A DNA stretch of 64,000 nucleotides, from NCBI GenBank assembly GCA_029973955.1, contig JARKQJ010000173.1, positions 32,479 through 96,478 on the forward strand, in the 5' to 3' direction. Under the pieces are notes generated by a model. That model was given only the letters and a program-made list of their open reading frames with translations, ran no database searches and was not told the DNA's origin. Of this stretch, positions 35,204-43,488 are shown in pieces. Every line of letters begins with the position of its first letter. Positions within the stretch are counted from its first letter, which is position 1. The position numbers and the translations under genes were made by a program. This DNA comes from Paludibaculum sp. (GTDB taxonomy: Bacteria; Acidobacteriota; Terriglobia; Bryobacterales; Bryobacteraceae).

Positions 35204-35884
35204 TCAGGCCAAGACAGCGGCAGTCTCGGGACAGAGGATGGCGCGGACGCTGCGCACGGCCAATTCGGGGCTGGAGAGCATGGGTACGATCCGCGCGTCG
35301 GGGGGAAGCTCCCGCACCACGCGGGCCATGGAGGCCTGGGCGAGGACGACGACGTCGACGTTGTGGACGAGACCGCTGAGGGTGTCGCCGAGCAGACGGT
35401 CGTGCGTGGCGGTATCGCCGGCGAGAACGGCTTCGAAGGCGCCGGCGCAGAGGGCTTCGATGACTTGCACTTCGCGGCCAGCAGCGGCGGCTTTGTCGCG
35501 GATGAGGTTGACGGTGGGCTCGAGCGTGGTGCGGAGTGTGGCGGCGACGCCGATGCGGGCGCCGAGGCTGACGGCGCGTTCGGCCATGGCTTCGTCGACA
35601 CGGATGACGGGGAAGTCGAAGAGCTCGGCGGCGATGGTGGCGGCGGGTCCGATGGAGGAGCAGGTGACGAGAACGGCGTCGGCGCCGCCCTGGTGCGCGG
35701 AGTCGATCAGGGTGAGCACGCGCCGGATGGTGTCCTTGGTGAGGTGGCCGTCACGGATGGTGTTTCTGATCAGGCTCTCGTCGACCATATGGAAGAACTC
35801 GACACCGGGCATTTCGGTGCGGGAGAGCGCCGAGAAAAGCGGCGTGAGGACGGGGCTGGTGTGGAGGTAAGCGATTATAGCCAT
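35204..35884 (-). CDS. Asp/Glu racemase-family protein
   Basis: 226 aa, cytoplasmic. The two-lobe racemase fold has a Cys in each half: ADAVLVTCSSIGPAA (first catalytic Cys, about residue 73) and the second-lobe region IEALCAGAFEAVLAGD or the end segment VRAILCPE. The usual second motif (Cys-Thr-x-Phe) is not intact: the corresponding stretch reads DVVVLAQASMARV, where Ala-Gln-Ala replaces the Cys. A true racemase needs two Cys, so it may be a one-base isomerase or decarboxylase-like enzyme, as in maleate isomerase and arylmalonate decarboxylase relatives. It starts at ATG 35884, inside the end of the kinase gene (10-bp overlap). The partners suggest action on an acid-sugar intermediate. Confidence 0.78.
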   Translation of the reverse strand: MAIIAYLHTSPVLTPLFSALSRTEMPGVEFFHMVDESLIRNTIRDGHLTKDTIRRVLTLIDSAHQGGADAVLVTCSSIGPAATIAAELFDFPVIRVDEAMAERAVSLGARIGVAATLRTTLEPTVNLIRDKAAAAGREVQVIEALCAGAFEAVLAGDTATHDRLLGDTLSGLVHNVDVVVLAQASMARVVRELPPDARIVPMLSSPELAVRSVRAILCPETAAVLA

Positions 35885-37149
35885 GACTGCACTCTTTCGA
35901 AGAAGTTGTCGGCGCCCACCTGACCGCCTTTGAGCACGAGTTCCAGGTGGGTGGGCCAGCCGTGGGCGCGGCAGAGAGGCGCGCCGCGGGTGAGGGGGGC
36001 TGAGTAGGTGAGGGCCTTCAGTTGGAGTTCCTGAACGGCGTGGGAGGCGGTGTCGCCACCGGCGACGACGGCGCGGGAGACGCCGGAAGCGCGGATGACG
36101 CGATGGAGCAGGCGGCCCATGGCGGCGGCGAGGGACTGGCGGTCTGAGACGTCGGCGCGGTGGTCGGGTTCGAGGGAGGTGTAGAGAATGACGCTGCGGC
36201 CGGCGGAGAGCTGATCGACGGCGGCGCTTTCGGCGGCGGGCCAGTGCAGTTGCCGGGGATCGAGACGGACACCGTGAAAACCGGCGGCGAGGGCTGTTTG
36301 CGTCTGGCGTGCGGTGACGGCGGAGCAACTGCCGGAGAGGACGAGGAGGCGATCGACGGGCGGCGGGGCGGGGCAGGGAGGCGGCGGTTTGAGCCAGCCC
36401 TGCCGGCGGTAGAGATCGAGCATGCCGTAGGTGAAGCCGGAGCTGCCGACGGCGAAGAGTTGGGGCGTCGCGCGAGATTCCCAAAGCAGGCGGGCGGTGC
36501 GCTCGGCGTCGTCTTCGTCGATCCCGTCAAAGAGCACGGCGCGGGCGTCGGCCGGGATGGAGGCGGCGCCGTGGCGCAGGGTGGGGAGATCGACGAGGGC
36601 GATGGGGAGGGCGGTTTGGCGGGCGAGGTGGAGGCGGAGGTCGCCTTCGTCCATGGGCGTCACGGGGTGATGGGCCATGACGGGATGGCGGTCGATGCGG
36701 TGGACGGCTCCGGCGCTGGCGGCGAACATGTTGCCGAAGGCGACATAGCGTTCGAGCAGCGGAGCGGCGGGGACCACGGGGGCCCAGGCGCCGCCGAAGG
36801 TGGCGAGGCCGAGTTCCAGCGCGCGGCCGATGCTGCCGGTGGTGGGCGAGCTGTCGAAGGTGGAGCAGATCTTGTATTGCACGACCGGGGCTCCGATGTC
36901 GCGCAGACGTTGAAAGATGGCGGGGAGTTCGCGGTTCATCCACTCGGGCGAGCGGCTGCGGCTGTCGCCGGCGATGCCGGCGGCGCGGCAGTGGCGGAAA
37001 CTGCGCAGCGCTTCGTCATCGGGCGGGGCGAGAAAGAGGACGGTGTCCACGCCGTTGGTGGCGAGGGCTTCGAGGGCGTCGGTGGAGCCGGTGAAGTCGT
37101 CGCCGTAGAAGGAGAAGATCGGCTTGTCGGCGGGCAGCGCGAGGTTCAT
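35875..37149 (-). CDS. four-carbon acid sugar kinase family (DUF1537)
   Basis: 424 aa, full length for the OtnK/DtnK family. N-terminal substrate domain: IFSFYGDDFTGSTDALEAL (the DDFTG motif), YKICSTFDSSPTTGSIGRA and RHPVMAHHPVTPMDEGDLR. C-terminal nucleotide domain: LVLSGSCSAVTARQTQ, VVAGGDTASHAVQELQL and LVLKGGQVGADNFF. The family phosphorylates 4-carbon acid sugars, and one clade acts as 3-oxo-isoapionate kinase next to RuBisCO-like proteins. Its ATG overlaps the RLP stop by 4 bases and its end overlaps the racemase-family gene by 10. Substrate by context: the ketonic acid sugar then used by the RLP (inference). Confidence 0.93.
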   Translation of the reverse strand: MNLALPADKPIFSFYGDDFTGSTDALEALATNGVDTVLFLAPPDDEALRSFRHCRAAGIAGDSRSRSPEWMNRELPAIFQRLRDIGAPVVQYKICSTFDSSPTTGSIGRALELGLATFGGAWAPVVPAAPLLERYVAFGNMFAASAGAVHRIDRHPVMAHHPVTPMDEGDLRLHLARQTALPIALVDLPTLRHGAASIPADARAVLFDGIDEDDAERTARLLWESRATPQLFAVGSSGFTYGMLDLYRRQGWLKPPPPCPAPPPVDRLLVLSGSCSAVTARQTQTALAAGFHGVRLDPRQLHWPAAESAAVDQLSAGRSVILYTSLEPDHRADVSDRQSLAAAMGRLLHRVIRASGVSRAVVAGGDTASHAVQELQLKALTYSAPLTRGAPLCRAHGWPTHLELVLKGGQVGADNFFERVQSWL

Positions 37150-38354
37150 CGAAACCTCTCCAGCGCGGCGCGCAGCTCGGCGTGCGAGTGCGCGTAGGTT
37201 TCGAGCGGAATGCCCTGGACGGCGGCCTCCCAGGCCTGGCGCAGGCTGAGTACGCCGGCGGCGGCGCCGCCGGGATGGGCCATGATGCCGCCGCCGGCGG
37301 CGAAGAGGAGATCGGTGCAGCCGAGGGCGGCGTAGGTGGGCGGAGCCTGGCGCGCGGTCTGGCCTGAGGAGAAGACGGGCATGATCTCACAGCCCTTGCC
37401 GGGGACGTCGAACATCGGCCGCAGGCACTCGCGGGCGGAGGCGACGGCGGATTCGTCGGATTCCCAGAACTTGTTGGCGATGCCGTTGCAGTGCAGGTGA
37501 TCGACGCCCGCCAGGCGCCAGAGCTTCTGCCAGGCGATGAAGCTGACGGCGATGTCGGAAGAGCGGCCGAGCAGGCCCCAGCCGTTGCGATGGCCGTGAA
37601 TGACGAGCTGGCAGGAGCGGCGCAGGGCGGTGAGGGCGGGCAGGCCGACGGAGTGGATGGAGACCATGACGCAGGTGCCGCCGGCGCGGAGCACCTGATC
37701 GTGGCGGCGCAGCATCTCGTCGATCTCGCCGGTGATGTTGGCGGCGTACATGACCAGCTTGCCGGAGCGCTGGGCGTGATCGCGCAGGACGCGCATGACG
37801 GCGTCGAGACGGGCTTCGAAGGGGCAGTGCGGGCCGTCGCTCTGCAGTTCATCGTCCTTGATGAAGTCGATGCCGCCTTCGGCGAGCTGGCGGACGAGCG
37901 CGGCGGTCTGCTGCGGGTTCAGGCCCACGCTGGGCTTGATGATGGTGCCGATGACGGGGCCAGACTTGAGGCCGCAGAGGCGGCGCGTGCCGGCCACTCC
38001 GAACTGCGGGCCCTGGTATTTTTCGAGGAATGCCGGGGGGAGTTTGAGGTCGAGCAGCTTGAGGCCCGAGAACTGTTTCACCTCCCAGAGATTGCCGGCG
38101 ACGGTGGCCAGCAGGTTGGGTAGCGACGGGCCGAGGTTGGAGAGCGGCCAGGAGATTTCGAGTTCATGCCAGCCGCCGTCGGAGGGGCGGACGGCCTCCA
38201 CGCGCGCGCCGTGGCGTTCGCGCAGTTCATCGGTTTCGCCGGGAATTGTAGTGAACGTGCCGGTGGACTGTTCGCCGGCGATCACCTCGGCGGCGTGGTG
38301 GGGATCCTGGCTGGTCTGGACCGCGTAGCGAGCCCAAATCCGCTCACCCATCAT
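37146..38354 (-). CDS. RuBisCO-like protein (type IV large-subunit fold)
   Basis: 402 aa. N-terminal alpha/beta domain to ~125, then a RuBisCO barrel. Positions that align with RuBisCO active-site residues: Lys140 (TIIKPSVGL, like K175), Lys166-Asp168-Glu169 (DFIKDDEL, the carbamate and metal site, K201/D203/E204), His253 (H294), His287/289 (DHLHCN, H327) and Lys295 (loop 6, K334). The second lysine of K-P-K is Ser142. GGGIMAHPGG replaces the S-G-G-I-H phosphate loop. So it keeps metal and enolisation chemistry but is not a CO2-fixing enzyme. Characterised RLPs beside DUF1537 kinases are 3-oxo-isoapionate-4-phosphate decarboxylase or transcarboxylase/hydrolase. It starts at ATG 38354 or 38351; its start overlaps the GH127 stop. 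Confidence 0.93.
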   Translation of the reverse strand: MMGERIWARYAVQTSQDPHHAAEVIAGEQSTGTFTTIPGETDELRERHGARVEAVRPSDGGWHELEISWPLSNLGPSLPNLLATVAGNLWEVKQFSGLKLLDLKLPPAFLEKYQGPQFGVAGTRRLCGLKSGPVIGTIIKPSVGLNPQQTAALVRQLAEGGIDFIKDDELQSDGPHCPFEARLDAVMRVLRDHAQRSGKLVMYAANITGEIDEMLRRHDQVLRAGGTCVMVSIHSVGLPALTALRRSCQLVIHGHRNGWGLLGRSSDIAVSFIAWQKLWRLAGVDHLHCNGIANKFWESDESAVASARECLRPMFDVPGKGCEIMPVFSSGQTARQAPPTYAALGCTDLLFAAGGGIMAHPGGAAAGVLSLRQAWEAAVQGIPLETYAHSHAELRAALERFR

Positions 38355-40159
38355 GCGCCTCCCTTGCGCTCGATGTAGGTGGTGTAAGGTTCGCGCTGCA
38401 CCTGGTAGAAGGGCTTCATGCGCACGCTGCCGTGGGAGGCGGCGCACTCGAAGTGTTGCGGCTGGCCGGAGACGGGCTGGAGCTTTTCGAGAGACGCCGG
38501 GGCCGCGGCCAGCTTTTCGGGCGGATCGGAGGCGACCAGCATCAGCGGGCCGTTCATGACGGCGACGGTGTTGGGATGGCGGTCGTCCACCGGCACACTG
38601 CGCGAAGAGAAGGGGAGCGTGAGTTCGACGCGATCGCCGCTGCGCCATTTGCGCTGGATGGACGCCCACTGGCCGGGCAGCGCTTTCACGCTCGTGCGTT
38701 TTCCGTTGACGAGGATCTCGGGCTGGCGCTGGAGCCAGGCGGGGATACGGAGGTGGACGGCGAAATCAGTGGGGGCGCCGGTTTCGACGTGCACTTCGAC
38801 GCGTTCGGAGAGCGGGTAGGCGGTCTTCTGGATGAGTTTGACGGTGGAGCCGCCGCGCTTCCAGCGCACCTCGCTGCCGGCGTAGAGGTTGAGGTAGACG
38901 CCGCGGTCGTCGTGGAAGTAGATGTTGAGCGGATAGTCGGCGACGGACTGGGCGAGGGTGCCGGCGCAGCACGGCCATTTGCGCTGGTAGTACTTCTTGC
39001 GGGCGCCGGATTGGTAGTCGGCGTAGTAGAAGTAACCGCCGTCGTCGTCGGGGTCGAGGGCGCCCAGGATGGTGTTGAGCAGGACGCGCTCCAGGCCGTC
39101 GCCATAGCGCGACTCGGCGGTGAACGACGTGAGATAGCGCGCCAGCTTGGCGTGGGCGTAGTAGCAGCAGGGGGTTTCGTAGTGATCGCGCGTGTTGGTG
39201 AGGCTTTCGCCGAGCTGGCCGGAGTGCGGCACGACGAACATCTCCTGCGGGGCCCAGGCGCCGGAGGCGAACTGCTGCGTCTCTTCCAGGAACTGCCAGG
39301 CGTTGCGAATGGCCTGGAGGTGCTTCGGATTGCCGAGCACTTCATAGGCCTTGGCGGCGGAGCTGAGGGCGATGATGTGGCTGTAGCCGTGCTTGCCGGG
39401 GAGGACGTTGTCGCCCTTGGCGAGCGGATCGAAGAAGGCGTCGTCGAGCAGGTAGAGCTTGGCGAGGTCCAGAAAGCGCTGGTCGCCGGTGACTTCGTGC
39501 GTGAGGAAGAGATTTTCGGGCAGGACGTAGGGCTCGTCGTAGGGCAGGTTCTTGACGCCGATGCGGTCGAAGGTGTGGTCCGGGATCCAGCCGGTCTTCT
39601 TGGCGCCGTCCCAGATGCGGGGCAGCAGGGGGCGGGCTTCGCTGACGCCGGCGAGGCGGTAAGCGTCGATGAGGCCGATCTCGTATTTGTCGAGGATGTA
39701 GCAGGCCCAGGTGACGGCCTTGGCGCTGGCGAAGGGATACTGGCCGCGCTCGAAGGTCTCGCCATAGCCCTGCACCAGGCGCTTGGCCTTGGCGGCGGCG
39801 GCTGCGTCGCCGGTGTGCGAGTAGATGCGCGCGAGGCCGGAGATGAACTGGCCGATCAGGTGGCCGGGGACGAAGCCGTCGGCGTCATACCAGCCGCCCA
39901 TGTCCTTGCCAGGAGCGGGCATGCCGGCGCGCTGGCGGTAGACCTTCAGGATGCGGTCCTCGTCGAGCGCGAGGAAGTGCGCGTGCATGCGGCGGTACAT
40001 CTCGCCGATGGGCCCTTCGGTGAGTTTGACGTCGCCATAGGCGAACTCCCGGAGTTTGCGGCGCGGGCCGGAGGCTGCGGCAATTCCGCGCCGCGGCATG
40101 GCGGCGCTACTGGCGAGACCGGCGGTGAGGCTGGCGGTGAATGTCCGTCGCGATATCAT
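38351..40159 (-). CDS. GH127-like (DUF1680) glycoside hydrolase, exported
   Basis: 602 aa from ATG 40159, with a twin-arginine leader (ISRRTFTASLTAGLASSAA). (alpha/alpha)6 barrel marks: GPIGEMYRRMHAHFLALDED, GGWYDADGFVPGHLIGQFIS, YILDKYEIGLIDAYRLAGV and DHYETPCCYYAHAKLARY. The Cys pair in KWPCCAGTLAQSVADYPLN (about residue 400) belongs to the zinc/thiolate catalytic centre of the family. GH127 members are beta-L-arabinofuranosidases, and one is an aceric-acid hydrolase on rhamnogalacturonan-II, so a branched-sugar substrate is possible. It is the promoter-proximal gene of the RLP operon and overlaps the RLP by 4 bases. Confidence 0.88.
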   Translation of the reverse strand: MISRRTFTASLTAGLASSAAMPRRGIAAASGPRRKLREFAYGDVKLTEGPIGEMYRRMHAHFLALDEDRILKVYRQRAGMPAPGKDMGGWYDADGFVPGHLIGQFISGLARIYSHTGDAAAAAKAKRLVQGYGETFERGQYPFASAKAVTWACYILDKYEIGLIDAYRLAGVSEARPLLPRIWDGAKKTGWIPDHTFDRIGVKNLPYDEPYVLPENLFLTHEVTGDQRFLDLAKLYLLDDAFFDPLAKGDNVLPGKHGYSHIIALSSAAKAYEVLGNPKHLQAIRNAWQFLEETQQFASGAWAPQEMFVVPHSGQLGESLTNTRDHYETPCCYYAHAKLARYLTSFTAESRYGDGLERVLLNTILGALDPDDDGGYFYYADYQSGARKKYYQRKWPCCAGTLAQSVADYPLNIYFHDDRGVYLNLYAGSEVRWKRGGSTVKLIQKTAYPLSERVEVHVETGAPTDFAVHLRIPAWLQRQPEILVNGKRTSVKALPGQWASIQRKWRSGDRVELTLPFSSRSVPVDDRHPNTVAVMNGPLMLVASDPPEKLAAAPASLEKLQPVSGQPQHFECAASHGSVRMKPFYQVQREPYTTYIERKGGA

Positions 40160-40250
40160 CCTTGGTCCATTATTCCTCCACTCCGGCTCCGCCATGCGCG
40201 TGTTTCTGTGAAACTCTGAAATTCTATATTGTGGAACGCCCGGTGGCTCG

Positions 40251-40259
40251 TGATATAGT
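40251..40259 (+). promoter_or_regulatory. extended minus-10 promoter of chimeric regulator
   Basis: TGATATAGT gives TG-N-TATAGT, an extended minus-10. TTGTGG at 40229-40234 is a possible minus-35 with a long 19-bp spacer. It predicts a start near 40266. Confidence 0.5.
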
Positions 40260-40296
40260 CTTTTCCGATGTTTCAGCTTGCTCTCAGTACGGAGTA

Positions 40297-40315
40297 AATT
40301 CCACAAGGCGGAATT
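40297..40315. promoter_or_regulatory. inverted repeat at regulator start, likely operator
   Basis: AATTCC (40297-40302) and GGAATT (40310-40315) form a perfect 6-7-6 dyad that abuts the regulator ATG. A second inverted pair, TTGTGGAA (40229-40236) and TTCCACAA (40299-40306), links this site with the minus-35 region, so looping or paired binding sites are possible. Autoregulation and control of the divergent GH127-RLP operon are the likely roles. Confidence 0.55.
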
Positions 40316-41446
40316 ATGGAACGTGACCATGGCGACGTGCAGGCGGTAGTGCGGGCCTGCCAGATTCTGAAGTGCTTCCGCAACGCCGGAGAAGAGTTGC
40401 GGTTGGGAGACATTACGGATCGCACCGGCCTCTGCCGCACCACGGCCTTCCGGCTGTTGCAGAGCCTGACCCACGGCGGGCTGATTGAGCGCACGGCGCG
40501 CGGCGTTTACCGCTGTCCCATCCCGCTGACGCCCACGCGGCGATACCGCATCGGCTTCGCGACGCAGACGGATTCGATGTTCGCCCGCGGCGTCACCGAG
40601 AGCCTGGAGCGCACCGCGTCCAAGGAACACGTGGAGTTGATCACGGTGAACAATCGCTACAGCGCGAAAGAGGCGCTGCGTAACGCCGACCTGCTGATCA
40701 AGAAGCACGTCGATCTCGTCTTCGAGTATCAGACTTACGAGCGCGTGGCGCCGGTGATCGCCTCGAAGTTCCTGGAGGCCAAGATTCCGGTCATTGCCAT
40801 TGAGATTCCTCACCCCGGCGCGACGTTCTTTGGCGCGAACAACTACCAGGCGGGGCTCATCGCCGGCCGGGCTCTGGGCCGCTGGGCCAAGGAGAACTGG
40901 GCCGAATCCACCGAACAGGTGATGCTCTTCGGCCTGCCCATCGCCGGCCCGCTGCCGGCGCTGCGCATCGCCGGAGTGACGGACGGGCTGCGGGCGGAGC
41001 TGCCGCGGATTGAGAGCGTGCCGGTGGCGCACCTCGATGGCAAGGGAGATTTCGAGCAGATTCTGGCGGTCGTGCGGAAGTGGCTGCGGCGCGGACCGCT
41101 ACGCCGCACGCTGGTGGGCACGGTGAACGACACCTGTGCGCTGGCCGCGCTGCGCGCCTTCGAAGAGGCCGGCGCCGGAAACCTCTGCGCCGTGGTGGGG
41201 CAGAACGCGATTCTCGAGGCGCGCAACGAGCTGCGCCGCCGCGGCACGCGGCTGATCGGAACGGTGGCTTACTTCCCGGAGCGCTATGGCGACGAGCTGA
41301 TTCCGCTGGCGCTCAACCTGCTGGAAGGCAAGGCGGTGCCGCCGGCAACCTTCGTGAAGCACCAGTTTCTGACGCCACGCAACGTGGATCTGATCTATCC
41401 GCTGGACCGCCCGCGCGCGGTCCAGCTTCGAAAGGAAGTCTCATGA
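40316..41446 (+). CDS. chimeric regulator: IclR-type HTH plus periplasmic-binding-protein domain
   Basis: 376 aa, two modules not usually joined. Residues ~7-70 are an IclR-type winged helix (VVRACQILKCFRNAGEELRL; DRTGLCRTTAFRLLQSLTHG; GLIERTARGVYR). From ~77 a type I periplasmic-binding-protein fold of the RbsB/LacI kind begins (RYRIGFATQTDSMFARGV; LLIKKHVDLVFEYQTYE; IPVIAIEIPHPGATFFGANN; FGLPIAGPLPALR; LVGTVNDTCALAALRAFEEA). It has no signal peptide, so it is a cytoplasmic sugar-sensing regulator. It is divergent from the GH127-RLP operon, and its stop overlaps the ATG of the GH42 gene (ATGA), so both flanking transcripts are likely targets. Confidence 0.88.
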   Translation: MERDHGDVQAVVRACQILKCFRNAGEELRLGDITDRTGLCRTTAFRLLQSLTHGGLIERTARGVYRCPIPLTPTRRYRIGFATQTDSMFARGVTESLERTASKEHVELITVNNRYSAKEALRNADLLIKKHVDLVFEYQTYERVAPVIASKFLEAKIPVIAIEIPHPGATFFGANNYQAGLIAGRALGRWAKENWAESTEQVMLFGLPIAGPLPALRIAGVTDGLRAELPRIESVPVAHLDGKGDFEQILAVVRKWLRRGPLRRTLVGTVNDTCALAALRAFEEAGAGNLCAVVGQNAILEARNELRRRGTRLIGTVAYFPERYGDELIPLALNLLEGKAVPPATFVKHQFLTPRNVDLIYPLDRPRAVQLRKEVS

Positions 41447-43488
41447 GCAGGACCGCGGTTTCCACGCTTCTTTTGGTCGCATCATTGTTTGCCGTCACCG
41501 CGCAGGCCGCCGGCACTCCGGTGCCCGCGCTGGGCGTGGCGTGGTATCCGGAGCAATGGCCGGAGCAGCAGTGGGCGCCTGACCTCAAGCTGATGCAGGC
41601 GGCGGGCGTGCGCATGGTCCGCATCGGCGAGTTTGGCTGGACGGCGATGGAGCCGCGCGAAGGCGTCTACACGCTGGACTGGATGGAGCGCGCCATCGCC
41701 GCCGCGGCCGCGCATCAGATGGTGGTGGTGATCGGCACGCCCACCGACGCGCCGCCGGCCTGGATGTCGCAGAGGTACCCGGAGATCCTGCGCCTGGATG
41801 AGAACGGCCGGCCGCTGCGCCACGGCGCGCGCCGCCACTTCTCTTACACCAGCGCGAAGTACCGCGAGTTCTGCCGTCTCATCGTCGAGCAGATGGCGCG
41901 CCGCTTCGGCAACAATCCCAACGTCGTGGGCTGGCAGATCGGCAACGAATACGCCGACGACTCGACCGATCCCGATGCCGTGCGGCTCTACCACGACTAC
42001 CTGAAGAACAAGTACGGCACCATCGAAAACCTCAATCAGCAATGGGCCACCGCCTACTGGAGCCAGACCTACGACCGCTGGGACCAGATCCCGCTCGGCA
42101 CCGGCCACGGCAACCCCGGCCTGCTGCTGGAGTACAAGCGCTTCGTCACCACCCAGTGGCGGGCGTTCCAGAAGAACCAGATCGACGCCATTCGACTCTA
42201 TGCACCCAAGCGCCAGTTCATCACCACGAACCTGGGCGGCCTGGGCTGGGCCAACCGCTACAACCGCACCGACATCTCCGCCGACCTCGATCTCATCACC
42301 TGGGACGCCTATGTGGGCCAGGGTCACAACGAGCCCTACCGTATGGGCGCCACGCACGACCTCGTCCGCGGTTGGAAGCGCCAGAACTTCTGGGTGATGG
42401 AGATCCAGCCCGGCTTCGTCGATTGGGCCGGCGTCAGCAATTCGCTGGACCCCGGCGAGACGCGCGCCATGGTGTGGCAGGCCGTGGGGCACGGCGCCGA
42501 AGCGGTGGCGTTCTGGCAGTGGCGCAGCGCCCTGAACGGCCAGGAGCAGTATCACGGCTGCCTGATCGGGCCGGACGGCACGCCGCTGCCTTTCTACGCC
42601 GAGGCCAAGCAGATCGGCGCCGACTTCGCGAAGGCCGCGGCGGCCATCCAGGGCACCGCGCCCGTTTCGCAGGTGGCCATCCTGCACGACTACGACAGCC
42701 GCTGGGCCATCGACATCCACCGCCAGTCGAATCGCTATGACCAGATCGAAGTGCTGTTGGGCTACTACCGCCCGCTGAAGGACCTCACGCAATCCGTGGA
42801 CATCATCGACCCGCGCGCGCCGCTCGAATCCTACCAGATGCTCTTCGCGCCGAGCCTGAACGTGATCCCGGAAGAGCTGGGCCGCCGCCTGCGTGCCTAT
42901 GTGGAAGCGGGCGGACACCTGGTGCTGGGACCGCGCTCCGGCATGAAAGACGAATACAACTCGCTCGACATCCGGCGCCAACCCGGGCCGCTGGTGCCGG
43001 CGCTGGGCGCGCGCGTGGAGCAGTTCTATCCGCTGCTCGAAGACGTGCCTGTGCAGGGCGCGTGGGGCAGCGGCAAGGCGACGATCTGGGCCGAGACGCT
43101 GGCGCCGCGGCCGGGCACCGAAACCACGCTCACCTATGGCGAAGGCAACGGCTGGCTGACGGGCCATCCCGCGGCGGTGACGAAGACGCTGGGCAAGGGC
43201 CGCATCACTTACATCGGCGCGCTGCTCGACGCGCCGCTGATGCGTGCGGCGGTGAAGTCACTGCTCGACACTACGGGTTTACGGCCGCGGGTGCTGGCCG
43301 TGCCAGAGGGTGTGGAAGTGAATCGCCGCGTGGGCAACGGCCGCGAGGTTTATGTACTGGTGAACCACTCGCCGCGCGCGGCGAAGGTGACGCTGGCCGG
43401 CCCGATGCGCGACGTGCTCAACGGCGGAGAGATCCGCGAAGCCGCCATGGGGCCGTACGGAGTGGTGGTGGCCACGCCGGCGCGCTAG
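41443..43488 (+). CDS. GH42 beta-galactosidase, exported
   Basis: 681 aa with a signal peptide (STLLLVASLFAVTAQAAG). The GH42 signature is clear: LGVAWYPEQWPEQQWAPDL, AGVRMVRIGEFGWTAMEP, GTPTDAPPAWMSQRYPEIL, acid/base Glu169 in VVGWQIGNEYADD and nucleophile Glu320 in FWVMEIQPG. A GATase-like trimerisation domain follows (SYQMLFAPSLNVIPEELG) and a small C-terminal beta domain (EVYVLVNHSPRAAKVTL). It cleaves beta-galactosides, or alpha-L-arabinopyranosides in some members. The ribosome site is AAAGGAAG, and the ATG overlaps the regulator stop. It is convergent with the lactonase gene, sharing CTAG at the stops. Confidence 0.95.
   Translation: MSRTAVSTLLLVASLFAVTAQAAGTPVPALGVAWYPEQWPEQQWAPDLKLMQAAGVRMVRIGEFGWTAMEPREGVYTLDWMERAIAAAAAHQMVVVIGTPTDAPPAWMSQRYPEILRLDENGRPLRHGARRHFSYTSAKYREFCRLIVEQMARRFGNNPNVVGWQIGNEYADDSTDPDAVRLYHDYLKNKYGTIENLNQQWATAYWSQTYDRWDQIPLGTGHGNPGLLLEYKRFVTTQWRAFQKNQIDAIRLYAPKRQFITTNLGGLGWANRYNRTDISADLDLITWDAYVGQGHNEPYRMGATHDLVRGWKRQNFWVMEIQPGFVDWAGVSNSLDPGETRAMVWQAVGHGAEAVAFWQWRSALNGQEQYHGCLIGPDGTPLPFYAEAKQIGADFAKAAAAIQGTAPVSQVAILHDYDSRWAIDIHRQSNRYDQIEVLLGYYRPLKDLTQSVDIIDPRAPLESYQMLFAPSLNVIPEELGRRLRAYVEAGGHLVLGPRSGMKDEYNSLDIRRQPGPLVPALGARVEQFYPLLEDVPVQGAWGSGKATIWAETLAPRPGTETTLTYGEGNGWLTGHPAAVTKTLGKGRITYIGALLDAPLMRAAVKSLLDTTGLRPRVLAVPEGVEVNRRVGNGREVYVLVNHSPRAAKVTLAGPMRDVLNGGEIREAAMGPYGVVVATPAR

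Noticed and set aside
33110..35923. A 937-codon plus-strand open frame opposite the GH5-like and racemase-family genes
   Set aside because: Same low-complexity Gly/Val/Glu composition, and it spans two real minus-strand genes.
37146..38354. The RLP as a CO2-fixing RuBisCO
   Set aside because: The K-P-K motif has lost its second Lys and the S-G-G-I-H loop is replaced, and no small subunit or phosphoribulokinase is nearby. The RLP reading fits better.
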